The notes beneath the pieces were generated by a model. That model did not search any database. It was not told where the DNA came from and was given only the letters and a program-made list of their open reading frames with translations. A program made the translations under genes and the position numbers. A stretch of DNA of 64,000 bases. Source: Boletus sp. NGJ. Lineage: Eukaryota; Basidiomycota; Agaricomycetes; Boletales; Boletaceae. This document shows, one piece after another, positions 26,906-37,790 of this stretch. Position 1 is the first letter of the stretch, and each line of letters starts with the position of its first letter. Location: positions 496,001 through 560,000 of the forward strand of contig JAGTXK010000087.1 in NCBI GenBank assembly GCA_019096195.1. The letters run 5' to 3'.

Positions 26906-28510
26906 TCACTCACTGCGCACACCTCCCAGATTATCAAACAACAAGTCCTTGAGCCTTCCCCAGACCCGATTTTCGGCACTCGGCGCACACTGGGCCAATT
27001 CTCTTGCTCTCTGTTCAGACTCGACCAGTCGTTGACGCAGCTCCAAATTTTCGTCTTGCCAAGCGTCCAGCTGATCAAGCACCTCCCGAGAGTGAGACTC
27101 CAACGCGTGCACCTTGCCCTCGGCGCGCGTCAAACGATCGTTCGACGCCGTGAGCTTCTCCTGCAGCTTCTCCTGTGCCGTGCGTGCTGCGCTCAATTCC
27201 TTTTCCAAAGCTTTGACGCGTGCCAGGGATTCCACCTCGGTCGGCAATTCACTACTCGATGGATGACTGCTCGCATCCGACGGTGAAAACGACAGGCAGT
27301 TTCTGTTGCCCGAAAACTCAAGACCGAGCGCGTTCTTGGATTGGGGACGTACCGCCCCGGCAACGATGGCGTCGTTCACGGTCCCATAGACGGCGCGAAA
27401 AAGCTCGCGTGCTGTAGATGCATGGCCCGCGCTCTCCGGACCATTGGGATGCTCTCGGCTGATGTCCAACTCGCATGCTGCCAGAAGCAACATCGCCGGT
27501 CGCATGGCTGCGCTTTTAAACACAGACACCGTCCCGCCGATCGGTTTGGGACAAGGAGAGTCTGGAGAAACTAACGTCACAGTAGACGTCTCCGAGGGAG
27601 GAATAGGTGCTGCTGTGAACGTATTCTTAAACTACATGATTCGCAGATGTACATGAAGCGTACCATCTCCCTTGCCTTTCTCGGCATCGGGCAGATTGTC
27701 CAAGTTATCGAGCAGAGATCTTATCACGGCACGTGCGGCCCTGGAGCGGCCCGTGCGCCGATAGTGTGCTCCAACCAAGAGATACGCGCCCGGATCGCTT
27801 TTAGTGATATTGAGCAGCGCGATCATGCCCTTTGGGTCCTCGGGGAGCGCGGAGAGATCATAAGTGAAAGGGTACCCTTTATGAACGAGGTTGACTTGGT
27901 AACTGTTCCCATTCGTACTAGCACATGCGGTCTTGTTGTTCGTGCCGTCTGTGGATAACGGTGGAAGGCGGAGAGAAGGGGTAGTGAGAGAGGACGCATG
28001 AAGTGCAGGCGCACTGAAGGGCTTATCTGGAAGTTCAATGCTGCGTAAGAATGTGGTTACCGAGCCCGGCGGCGGGGACTCGGGCCTCCTTTGACCAGTA
28101 AAGGTATTGATAGTGGGTGGTGCAGATGCGAGAGGGAGTCTAAGGGACGGGCCTGGCACATTTGCGCGTGTACTGAGAACACTTGTGTGCGACGGCCGTT
28201 CACGGGTTGACCCGTCCGCGCTTGTATGTCTCCGAGTATGAGAGACGGCATGATTCCCCCCTGTCTTGGCGAGAGAGCGGTGTCCGTCGTCCGCGGGAGA
28301 AATTGTGCGTGGGGGTTGGGCCCCGTCGCGGCGCGAGCCGTGTGCTTGGTCCGGAAGACGGGGGGAGATCATCTCGCGGGTGTGGCCCTGGGACGCGTCG
28401 TGTGCCCAACGCGTTCCGCGAGTAGGAGATACGGTGGCAAAAGACTTGCATTTTCTGTAGGGAGCAGACCGCGAGGACGGGACGGGACGAGGACGGGATG
28501 TGTCCTTCAT
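26906..28510 (-). CDS. conserved-looking hypothetical protein with C-terminal coiled coil
   Basis: I cannot name this family. Two exons on the minus strand join across an intron of about 63 bases near 27590-27650. The frame on both sides is the same, and the intron contains the only stop between them. The N-terminal 200 residues are disordered and Arg/Ser/Pro-rich. A helical segment follows (YLLVGAHYRRTGRSRAARAV, IRSLLDNLDN) that looks like a single TPR-type hairpin. After the intron there is another helical part (MLLLAACELDISREH, ARELFRAVYGTVNDAIVAG), then a clear coiled coil (VKALEKELSAARTAQEKLQE through LELRQRLVESEQRARELA). It ends GRLKDLLFDNLGG. About 500 residues. An in-frame ATG at 28588 would add 26 residues. 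Confidence 0.65.
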
Positions 28511-29994
28511 GGTTGAGAGCAGACAAGCTGGGCGGTGGCTGACTACAAAGACCAGCGAAGGTTTCAGATCAGAGTACGTGTTCTCCAAAAGCTATCCGAC
28601 CGTCGCGGCTCTCTCACTGGAGATGCCCGGAAGAATCTTCTTCTACAATTGAAGTCACAGACAAGATGCAGTTTGGGTCTTGTGGGTAGTATCATCGAAT
28701 CAATAACCATCTCCCTCCCATCTGGAGCCATCCCTCGACGTATCCTAGACTACCATGGCTCCCCACGCACCGAGAGCCAGACGATCAAGACCTTCAGTGC
28801 ACGGCGACCAGCCGAGCAATGTCTACCAAGCTTCCTGGTCCTCATCTTCCTGGTCCAGACGTGTCGCTGGTGAGTGTACATATGGCAGCTCTCTTGCTTT
28901 CGAATCCTTCCAAGTACACTAGGGTAATTGACCGGGTGCTGTCTTATACGCGTTTATCCTGTGACTGCAACAAGTGAAACAAGAGTCCTGGAATATCATT
29001 GATGTGATCATCATCGAAAACGGCCATGAAATTCTCACCTTGAACGCAAGAGGGAATTGAGCGGCTGGCGGTGGATCTGCACCCAGCAACATTCCCGAGC
29101 AAGATGATCCATATGCCCACACTGATAATCATATTTGCCGTGTAACTCTTCACGTGTAAAGCGAGTCACTGCGAATGACCATGTCGCGGTGGTCAAGGAC
29201 GAGATAGAGAAACGCTCATATCAGAGCAGCCAAGGACTTCCCGACTGACGCGCATCTCACGATGCCGTCACGTCGCTCCCAAACGCCACTGATTCCACGT
29301 ACGAGACTCGACTCAAGGGGAAGCGTCAATCCACTGCAACTGAGCCCGGATCGTCGTCACAATCTTTCTAGTCGGGTCTCCAATCCCTAGGTTCGCGTAT
29401 ACGAGCTGTCGACGCCACCTCGAAGCATTCTGGAAATGAAACCGGAACGTTCCATCGCATGTGGAAACTCCACCCCACAACTTGCCAGCCCCATCGTGCG
29501 ACCAACGCCTTTCGTCTTCACTTTTACATGGTGTTTGTGTATACCCTCCCTCAATGGCGGCATGGTGAGAGGGGCATGGAGACTGGCGGAATCGTTTTCG
29601 CGGGTGAAAGAGTCGTGATGTCATTGCCAAGTTGTGCTTACTTAATCAATGGTAGCTACCCGTTGCATGTGGCGAGACCATGGGTGCTTTCACAAACTAT
29701 CGCCTTTCGCTTCTTTCCCCATCCAGGTAGAGCATTAAAACCGACTCACATTCCTGCACCTCAACCAGGACAAACTGCACACCACCACTTGAGGATATCA
29801 CAGCAGCAGGCGACGATGAGCTCAACCTCCATGCAATTGGACAGTGCATTTTCCTGCCGTGATCGTTCACCAGTGGTCCACGATATATGTATCAGTGCTA
29901 CCAAGATGGGTTGGCTTTACGTCTCTCTTCCTCGTCGTTGGACTCGCGCGGCATAGGTGCACTCACGTCACCCTCTTCGACAACGAATCATCCC
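28511..29994. other. region without an intact gene, upstream of the CASP pseudogene
   Basis: An ATG at 28754 opens about 40 codons of Arg/Ser-rich sequence ending at a GTGAGT donor, but no following exon could be found. A 105-codon minus-strand open frame at 29313-29630 is unassigned. The CASP N-terminal segments that should precede the pseudogene were searched for by eye and not seen. Confidence 0.4.
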
Positions 29995-32190
29995 ATTCAG
30001 CCTACCAATAGGAAATCGATAAACTCACATTAATGTTCTAAAGTAACCGAGTCAGCCTTTCTAAACGTCTATAAAGTCCTTGCAGAAGCTCCATATCCTT
30101 ATCCACTCCTCAATGCAGCCGTGGAACAGACGAACCAAAGTCAACGCGCTCAAGGCCGAAGTTGCGCCACTCAAGGAGGAGAACGTTGAGTTGAAACAGG
30201 AGAATGGCACGTTGGAGGAAGAGGGTGGAGACTTTGAAGGGCAAGGTCAGTGCGCACGCTATGGTTTGCATTTGCGTGTGCTGGGAGTACTGGGATGGGA
30301 TGGGGTGTTGATCGAGGCGCTGAGATAGATGAATGTATGCGGAACTATAAGGAACGGTGAGTGGCTTGCCGGCGGTCCTGTCGAGTTGGTACTCACTGCC
30401 ATCATTTGTTCATCGTGCGTCATAGTGAACAGGACTTGATACGCTTCACAAGTCGCAACTTTGTGAGCTACGGCTGTCAAACGAGACTAACCAAGCACGT
30501 CTTTTGGATGTCAGCTCGCCCGCTGATCAAGACCTTGTCCTCGCCGATCTTGAGGGGGCGGATGGTAGAGTCGCAGCTGTCGAAGAATGGAACGTATGTC
30601 CCTTCTCCTTCTGATATCCTGACCATAACGTCATTATGAACGACGTATCAGGAGGTGTTGCGTGTCGAGATCGAAACACTGAGGGCGGAGAGCGAGAACG
30701 AAGATTTGTGCGTTTTGCTGTCTATTGGTCGTTTAGATCGAATTTGATCAGCCATGCAGAATAACGAGCCTGCAATCGTGTCTCTCGACTCTCGAGTCAA
30801 CCAACGCAGATCTAACAGCCCAGCTTCTTTCTACCCAAGCACAACTGTCCGTTACACAAAACCAGCTCGTAAGACACGACGAAGAAGAAGGCGCAAAGCG
30901 AGATGACAGGGAAGAAAGCAGAGCTACGAGCAGAAGTGGGCACGCTTAAGCAGAAGCATGCGACGTGTGCCGATTACGATGAAATCAGGTGGGAGCTTGA
31001 GGTGATGACGGTGAGTTGGCGTATACTTGGCGACGAATCTCAAACCTGATTGCTCATGCCTACAATTAGTATGTTGAATTTGGCGTTCTCGATAACGATA
31101 CCTCCGATGCAGATGGTGCCGGCTGGTCCCCCCACGAGTCGGAAGGTGTACATCTCTCCGATCCGAACGCCGACAAGGCGAATGCACAGCACGGAAAAAG
31201 CCTCGAGAGCATGAACAAGCGTATCTTCGAAGAACTCACACGTTTCAGGGTAGGCTTGCCTCTCTTCCCTTCACAGTCGCCACAATACACGCGCTCACGT
31301 ACCATAACGTACCATATCAGATTCTGCACATGTCTCTCGAAGAGTCCCTTAAATACACGCAGTCCGAGCTCGAGGCGGCCAAGAGTTTCCAAGCAAGATC
31401 CCTCGATGAGAGCTTGGGGCGGACTTTCTTGCACTCGATAATCGTTCTGCACAGCCCCCAAGCACAAGTGGAACGATGGGTGTCAACGACGCGTTGGCTG
31501 GGCTCGGCCTAGACCTTGACTAGGAAACTGCCAAGAACAAGAAAAGGCGAGTCGTCTGGCGGTACGACGCGAAGCACGCCGATTCCGTTCACCTCGTCTG
31601 TGTATACATCGATATTGCTCATCGTGACCAGCCAGTGGGATAGGTTCCAGAGCACGGAACGCTGAATTGGAAGAAACGTGTGTTTTCGTTTGCGCTGATC
31701 CTTGGGGTACGCAACATGCAGGAACTTCGACGTTGGTTCCATACGATTTCAAAATTGCGTTCCGAGATCAAGTCATTACAGCCGGATAACTTCAAGTCGT
31801 ATGAAAAGGTGAGGTACATGCAGAGTTATCGCGAAGTGTTGTCTGTGTCACCATTGGATTCTTTGCTTGGGACATCGATATCACGGTCACATAGAACGGG
31901 CAAGTCCAGGGTGGGGGACGAGGTTGAACTAGGGAAATGGAGACACAAATACGAGGAGACGATGAATCCATTCGAAGCTGATTGAGGGAGGGTACATGGT
32001 TCTCATGCGCAGATATATACACGTACTTAACATGTTTTACAGGAAGTCACACAAGCATACACGTCCCTGCTACTCCCCGAGTATCTTCTCCTTATGCTCA
32101 CGCGTGTGATTGCCACTGGTTCTCGGGCATCGTCTTGCGAGACTTGCATTTGTGGGTTAGGTTATGCGATCAGAGCATGTCACACCTCAT
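29995..32190 (+). pseudogene. decayed copy of Golgi CASP/Coy1 coiled-coil protein
   Basis: Fragments in the order of the CASP/Coy1 family (a Golgi tail-anchored coiled-coil tether) are scattered over 2.2 kb. They read: EIDKLT, SAFLNVYKVLAEAPYPYPLL, EQDLIR, LCELRLSNETNQARLLD, DLEGADGRVAAVEEWN, VLRVEIETLRAESENE, LTAQLLSTQAQLSVTQNQLV, YDEIRWELEVMTYVEFGVLD, NADKANAQHGKSLESMNKRI, FEELTRFR, DALAGLGLDLD, IPFTSSVYTSILLIVTSQWD, KLRSEIKSLQPDN, YEKVRYMQSYREVL and YEETMNPFEA. They lie in different frames, with stops between them (for example a TAG after GLDLD near 31520). Some family introns with GT-AG ends are still visible. The N terminus is missing and the C-terminal membrane span is unrecognisable. 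It is a pseudogene unless many sequencing errors are present. Confidence 0.82.
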
Positions 32191-32996
32191 CCGCGTTACC
32201 CAATTGACTATAACCATTGGTACAGTACGGTGACCAGCAACCATCTGTAATAACCTCGATGCAAGCTTGGTCGTGAAACGTCAACGTGAGCACATCCGCC
32301 GCCTGCCACGTTCAAGCACGTTTCGCGGGGGATAATATACATTGACCACACCTGTCAAAATATAGTTGTTTCTTTGATGATATTTTTCCATTGACGTCGA
32401 AGTTGAAACGCGATCTTCCGGCGTACAAGTTACATATTCCTGACATGCGGCTGGGGCGCGATTGGGCTTTGCCACTCGAAGTGGCACACTGGCATGGAAT
32501 AGAAGGGGAAGCAGTCATCCGTTCTAGACTTGGACACTTGCACGATATATGAGTCGAAGCGACTGCAGACCACCAACCTGACAGGACGCTATACTCTCGT
32601 CTGTAGAGACTCGTAGGTGTCCAGTGTGTGATCATTTCGCATATTTTGCGTTCAATGTCCAGCTAAGGCGTATAAAAACTGCAAAACATGCCGCCAATAT
32701 CGCGCCCAACAGGGAACAGGGAATTCATCGCGTTGCTTGAAGCGGAGAAATTGAAGCCTAAGTGCTATCGAACCCAAGAAGAAAAGCGTCGTGAGTCACT
32801 AAGAATCAGAGGTAACCCACAAATTCCATTCTAACGTGATAACTTGACCATGGCACGGCCCGTCGGTAGGAACAAATTGTCGAATGTTTGGCCTAGCGAC
32901 TCTGCAAATCCGGAACAGGCGAACTGTCCCTGCAACACCGCTGCTTACACATTGCCTTATGTAATGACGTTGACCGTCACCCCATGTCCTCATTAG
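32191..32996. other. no intact gene; orphan exon-like start at 32688
   Basis: A TATAAAA sequence (32671-32677) lies just before an ATG at 32688 that opens MPPISRPTGNREFIALL and ends at a GTGAGT donor. After the next plausible acceptor the frame soon stops. This could be the remains of the first exons of the GTPase-like gene that follows, but no P-loop is encoded here. Confidence 0.35.
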
Positions 32997-33750
32997 CGCG
33001 GAAAGCACAACATCGAGAACGAACTAATTTTCCGCAGCAACGACAACTTTGTCTTTCATGATTCGTTAGGTTTCGAGGCTGGTCGCGAAGACGAATTCCT
33101 GAAAATGAAGGAATTTATTGCAGATCGTGCGAAGACCACTTTTCTCAAGAAACGCATTCACGCGATATGGTAACAGGCGGAGCTATAATACAGCACATTC
33201 ATCGATTTACACCCCCGGACAGGTACTGCATCCCAATGGATAAGCTTGATCGAGCAATCCAAACTGCGGAGGAAAAGTTCTTTCAAGAATTTGATCCTGG
33301 AAATGGTGAGCTGATCTTCGTCATGGTTTTCTCGAGCTCATAATTCGGTCAGTTCCTGTTGTAGTGTTGTTCACCAAATTTGATGCACTGCTCCCTGTAG
33401 CACTGGGGAAACTAGAACTCGCTGATCGACGACTACCATTACAGGAACGGTTGTCAAAGGCCGAGGTGCTCATTGATGGGATTTTTAGTAGAGCTAATGC
33501 ATGGGGACGTCTTTCTCAAATGAAACATGCCCCAAAGTTGTGTGTCCAAATTGGAGGTGTGTATCATGTATTCTCATGCACATACTGGGTTATGCTCTCC
33601 CATACATTAGGCATGCATACGTCCAATGAGGGATGCAAGAGTCTACTGGAAAACACTGCAAATGTCCTAGATGAAAGAGCTTTGCAAATGCTGCTAGTTT
33701 CAGCCCAAGAAACAAACATAGGACTTTGTATCAAATATGCAGTTGAATAG
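32997..33750 (+). pseudogene. fungal P-loop GTPase-like gene lacking the Walker A part
   Basis: Four exon-like segments read as one GTPase-domain fragment: RGKHNIENELIFRSNDN and the DxxG-type motif VFHDSLGFEAGREDEFLKMK, then RIHAIWYCIPMDKLDRAIQT. Next comes the TKFD guanine-specificity motif (VLLFTKFDALLP), then ERLSKAEVLID, MHTSNEGCKSLLEN and LVSAQETNIGLCIKYAV. Introns at about 33171-33222, 33307-33360 and 33556-33610 have normal ends. This order matches a family of basidiomycete GTPases with an immunity-GTPase-like fold. The GKS/T loop that should precede RGKHNIENEL is not found upstream, so the gene is truncated or its first exon is unrecognisable. The last in-frame codon is a TAG that overlaps a GTGAGTTATG donor-like sequence, the start of the intron-like array region. 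Confidence 0.6.
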
Positions 33751-36700
33751 TGAGTTATGTATTCTAATACAAAGACTTATTATTGATGGCCTAACACTTC
33801 TATATGAATGAAGTTTGATATCTTGGGTAAATTTGGAATGCAACTCCCTACTTCCATATGTAAGATGGATGAGACACAATTGCATGTTTGTGGTATCAGT
33901 GATCTTATGCATGGGTGATTCTATGTCCATTCTTCATCCTACTCTGGCAATTATAGGTGGTGAGTTGTGCCTTGTGACATGGTGATAGTGATCATGCTGA
34001 TGATTCCATGTTTATTCATCATCCTGCTCTGGAAATTACAGAAGGTGAGTTGTGCATTGTGGCATGTTGATGACAGTGATCATGCTAATGACTCCATGTC
34101 CACTCTTCATCCTCTCTGGCAATCATAGAGAGTGAGTTTTCATGTTGGTGACAGTGATCATGCTGATGATCTCATGTCCATTCTTTATCTTGCTCTGGCA
34201 ACCATAGTTTGTGAATTACAGTATGCTTTGTGACATGTTGGTGATAGTGATCATACTGATGTTCCTAAATTCATTCTTCATCCTATCTGGCAATCATAGG
34301 CAGTAGGTTGTGCAATTTGACATGGTAATAATGATAATGCTGATGATTCCATGTTTATTCATTATCCTGCTCTGGCAATTACAGGAGGTGAGTTGTGCAT
34401 TGTGGTGACAGTGATCATGCTGATGATCTCATGTCCATTCTCTAGCAACCATAGTATGTGAGTTATGCATTGTGATATGTTGGTGACAGTGATCATGCTG
34501 ATGATCTCATGTCTATTCTTCATCCTGCTCTGGCAACCATAGTCAGTAAGTTGTATATTGTGGCAGGTTGGTGACAGTAATCATGTTGATGGTCCCATTT
34601 TCATTCATCATTCATCTCTGGCAATCAAAGACTGTAAGTTGTGCATTGTGGCATGTTGATGACAGTAATTATGCTGATGATCCCATGTCCATTCATCATT
34701 CTTCCCAGGTAATCACAGAATATAAGTTGTGCATTGTGGCATGTTCGTGGTGACAGTGATTATGCTGATGATTCCATGTTCATTCTTTATCTTGCTCTGG
34801 CAAACATAGGCAGTTAGTTGTGTATTGTGGCATATGGTGACAGTGATTATGCTAGTGATCCTAAATCCATTCTTCATCCTCTCTAGCAATCATAGAGAGT
34901 GAGTTGTGCATTCTGGCATGTTGGTGACAGCATTTATGCTAATGATCTCATATGCATTCATCATTCTGCTTTGGCAATCATAGAGGGTAAGTTATACATT
35001 CTGGCATGTCGATGGCAGTGATCATGCAGATTCATGCTGATGATCTCATGTCCATTCTTCATCCTTTCTGGCAACCATAGCCAGTAAGTTATGCATTGTG
35101 GCATGTTGCTGATAGTGATAATGCTGATGATTCCATGTCCTTTTTCTCATCCTGTCTGGCAATTATAGAGAGTGAGTTGTCATGTTAGTGACAGTGATTA
35201 TGCTGAAGATCTCACATCCATTCTTCATCTTGCCCTCACAATTATAGCCAGTGAGTTGTGCATGTCATGTTGGTGACAGTGATCATGCTGATGGTTCCAT
35301 GTCCATTTATCATCAATCATAGGATATATGTTATTCATTGTGACATGTTGGTAATAGTGATTATATTGATGATTTCATCTCCATTCTTTATCCTCCTCTG
35401 GCAATCATAGGTTGTGAGTCATTCTCACACATAGCATATAATGTGCCATATAGCTAACATGTCTATTTTTGCCTTTGTTTCATCAATGATATCTTGTAAG
35501 TTGTTATTATTTTCTATGAGCTGTTATTGTTATTTAATTAACTCCCATAGCTGGTATGTTTTGCAAATATACTCTATCTATCTACTCTTATATATTTCAA
35601 TAGGATGTAAGCTGACTATATGATATATTTTGATAATAACTTATTTGTATTATAATTTTAACAGGTGACATTTTTACATCTTATAATTTATTTATCTATG
35701 TACTCATAAAGTATTAGAAGGTTGGTTTTGTAACAAACTATTCCATCACTTATTCATTGTGTGGTTTTATCACTTCCAGCTATTCAGCAACAACAATGTA
35801 TGTAGCTTTTTCTATTTAGTATTTTACATACAGTATACTAATATTTTATTAAACAGAGTAATCTCTTCACAAGTGAAGCTACACTTTCCAAATATGACTG
35901 GGTAAATCTACTGTATTCTATTTTCTATTTTAACATGTGAACCTAATTATAAATGAAAGATAAACCTTGATATATGGAAATAAATCCTTCAGGCTGGTGT
36001 TGGTGTTTTGACTATTTATTTTATATCTAGCAGTAAATGTTATTAATTTCCCACAATATAGATATACAGTAGTCCTGATATTAGAGCATTCTTTCTATCT
36101 TTCCCAAAAAATTGATCCTAAACCATTCTTCACAACTGCCAAGTTGTACAAAGCATCAAATATATATAATAAAGTTAGAAAAGCTCTGGAGGAAGTTGTC
36201 AAACAATATGGCAAGTTATCTGACAGATAAAAAGTGGATATGGTGTCAAATATCATTCTTCAGAATCACATGGATAGTTTGATACAATATCTTTCAAGGT
36301 TCTATTTATTAATAATTCTATTTCAGACATTCTGGGATTGTTGAAAACATATGAAGATTCCTGGTTGAATTTGTAGACATCCAGTCACTTTCTATGCATG
36401 GTAAAATGTATTCTAGACCTGTGGTGTTTTCCAGCCTGAAGACTCAAATGAGCAGCCTATAAATGATACATATTTCATCAATATAAAAAACTATAGTTTT
36501 TTTCTTATAACTTCATAGCAGAGACATGTGGATATGAATATCCCTGGACTGGAGTAGCAGTTTAAGGCTCTAGCATGCAAATTTCATTGATGCTTTCCAT
36601 TTAAACTACCTAATCATCTTTTCAAAAATCATGAGCCAGGAGTAAATGGTGCCCAGAGAATATTTATGATCCAAAAGCATTGATATTTATCTATTGATAT

Positions 36701-36884
36701 GTCAAAATGAGTTGAAGATGGGGTGAGATCATCAAAGATGAACTTGTCTTCAAAATGTTTGGATGACATTGATGATATCTAAAAGGAACTTGCAACGAAC
36801 AGAAGAAAGAAACCTAAACCCAATATCTGAAGCGTTGCTAACTAAAGCAATATGTGACAGAGAGAAGGGCAATTTCAAGGCTAG
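33751..36884. other. AT-rich, CpG-depleted island, left part
   Basis: Base composition switches sharply to AT-rich after the GTPase fragment. Between 33961 and 35410 I count only two CG dinucleotides, whereas flanking genes have many per 100 bases. Beyond the tandem array (listed separately) a decayed coding stretch is visible around 36080-36420 (SFYLSQKIDPKPFFTTAKLY, KVRKALEEVVKQYGKLSD, MVSNIILQNHMDSLIQYLS, then IVENI-FLVEFVDIQSLS). It has stops and frame changes and belongs to no family I recognise. TG and CA steps are frequent, as expected after loss of methylated CpG. Confidence 0.7.
33957..35416 (+). repeat. tandem array of intron-like units (about 88 bp, 18 junctions)
   Basis: Units follow the pattern GTGAGTTGTGCATTGTGG, then CATGTTGGTGACAGTGATCA, then TGCTGATGAT, then CCATGTCCATTCTTCATCC, then CTCTGGCAATCATAG. 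Eighteen junctions end at 33956, 34041, 34128, 34207, 34299, 34384, 34454, 34542, 34630, 34718, 34809, 34895, 34983, 35080, 35168, 35247, 35322 and 35410. At every one, AG is followed by exactly three bases and then the donor-like start (GT in 16 of 18, AT in two). The spacings run from 70 to 97 with 88 most common. The three bases differ widely (gtg, aag, aga, ttt, gca, gag, tat, tca, act, aat, gca, aga, agg, cca, aga, cca, gat, gtt). The unit therefore looks like an intron plus one codon. Confidence 0.85.
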
Positions 36885-37790
36885 GGGAAACATGGTACTC
36901 TACCGGCTACTTATATACTACCGGTAGTGGCGCACGGACCATGCTATGCTATGACGTCGTAGGGTACTGGGTATGACATCACAGGAACGGGGAAATGTTA
37001 GTGTCCAATGGCAAAAGGGGGAAACGATGGAATGAGATGCGCGTGGTATACGCATGTAAGTGAAAGGTAGTCCGGAGCGCTCTAGGTGTGGCTACGTGTG
37101 ATGTATCTAAGGGGAACTAATAGATAGGAATGGAAGTGAGAAGGGAAATGAAGGGGTGATGCATAAGGCATCACATGGGGTGATTGTTGGATCTGGTATC
37201 GAGACGGGATCATATCCGGTGATAGATCGGGTCTTGTCTAGGGGTTGTGATCTGACGTTCGCCTGATCAGTACTTGGGTTAATCTAGCGTGAGCTTGATT
37301 AGTACTTGGGGACAGTATCGTGGGATAGTGTCGGGCATGATCCATGGTGCGAGCCAGGGATCGGGGTGAGCGGGGAGTCGGGGATCTGGAGGTGGGCTCC
37401 TGATTAGTACTTGTGTAGCGTACCGAGCTCTGCGTCAGGTACTGTCTATGGGGGGCGTGCATGTAACAAGCATATACGTGACAGAGGGGTTTCTGTCATT
37501 GTACGGCGTTATGTCACGTGATGTGGCTACTGAGCGCTGCATCAGGTAGATCCACGGGGGGAGGCGTAGTTTATAGGCGTGCGGGCCTTGCTTGTGACCG
37601 TGAGGCCGGGGTTTTAGCCGTGGGGCTACTTGGTGTCGTAGTGTAACAGGTACGACTGGGGTACGACTAATGAAAGTGTACAGGGGTGTGTGCGGTCGTG
37701 TGGTGTATCGTATGGGGGCAGATACAGTGAGTGACTACTCTAGGTGTATGTGGGGTGAGGCTAGGATGGAGGATATCACCACTAGTGTTG
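36885..37790. mobile_element. CpG-containing insertion-like block inside the AT-rich island
   Basis: About 0.9 kb of G-rich, CpG-containing sequence interrupts the CpG-depleted island. Near its left edge is a perfect 7-base inverted repeat (ctaccgg at 36900-36906, ccggtag at 36921-36927). Inside, a short motif (tgat[c/t]agtacttg) occurs three times at about 37265, 37299 and 37398. The edges share a GGCTAG sequence (about 36880 and 37759) that could be a target duplication. There is no long open frame. It may be a solo LTR or a non-autonomous element; the class cannot be decided here. Confidence 0.45.

Noticed and set aside
33957-35416. CRISPR-like interpretation of the regular repeats
   Set aside because: The units are long, diverged and contiguous, without unique spacers, and the genome is eukaryotic.
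33750-35416. Array as working micro-exons of the GTPase gene
   Set aside because: In the phase set by the preceding exon, the first three-base unit makes a TAG stop, so the coding idea fails as written; only the structural pattern is reported.
37184-37648. Possible LTR beginning TGTTGGA and ending GTGTAACA
   Set aside because: The ends resemble Ty1/copia LTR termini, but the flanking five bases do not match and no second LTR or primer site was seen.
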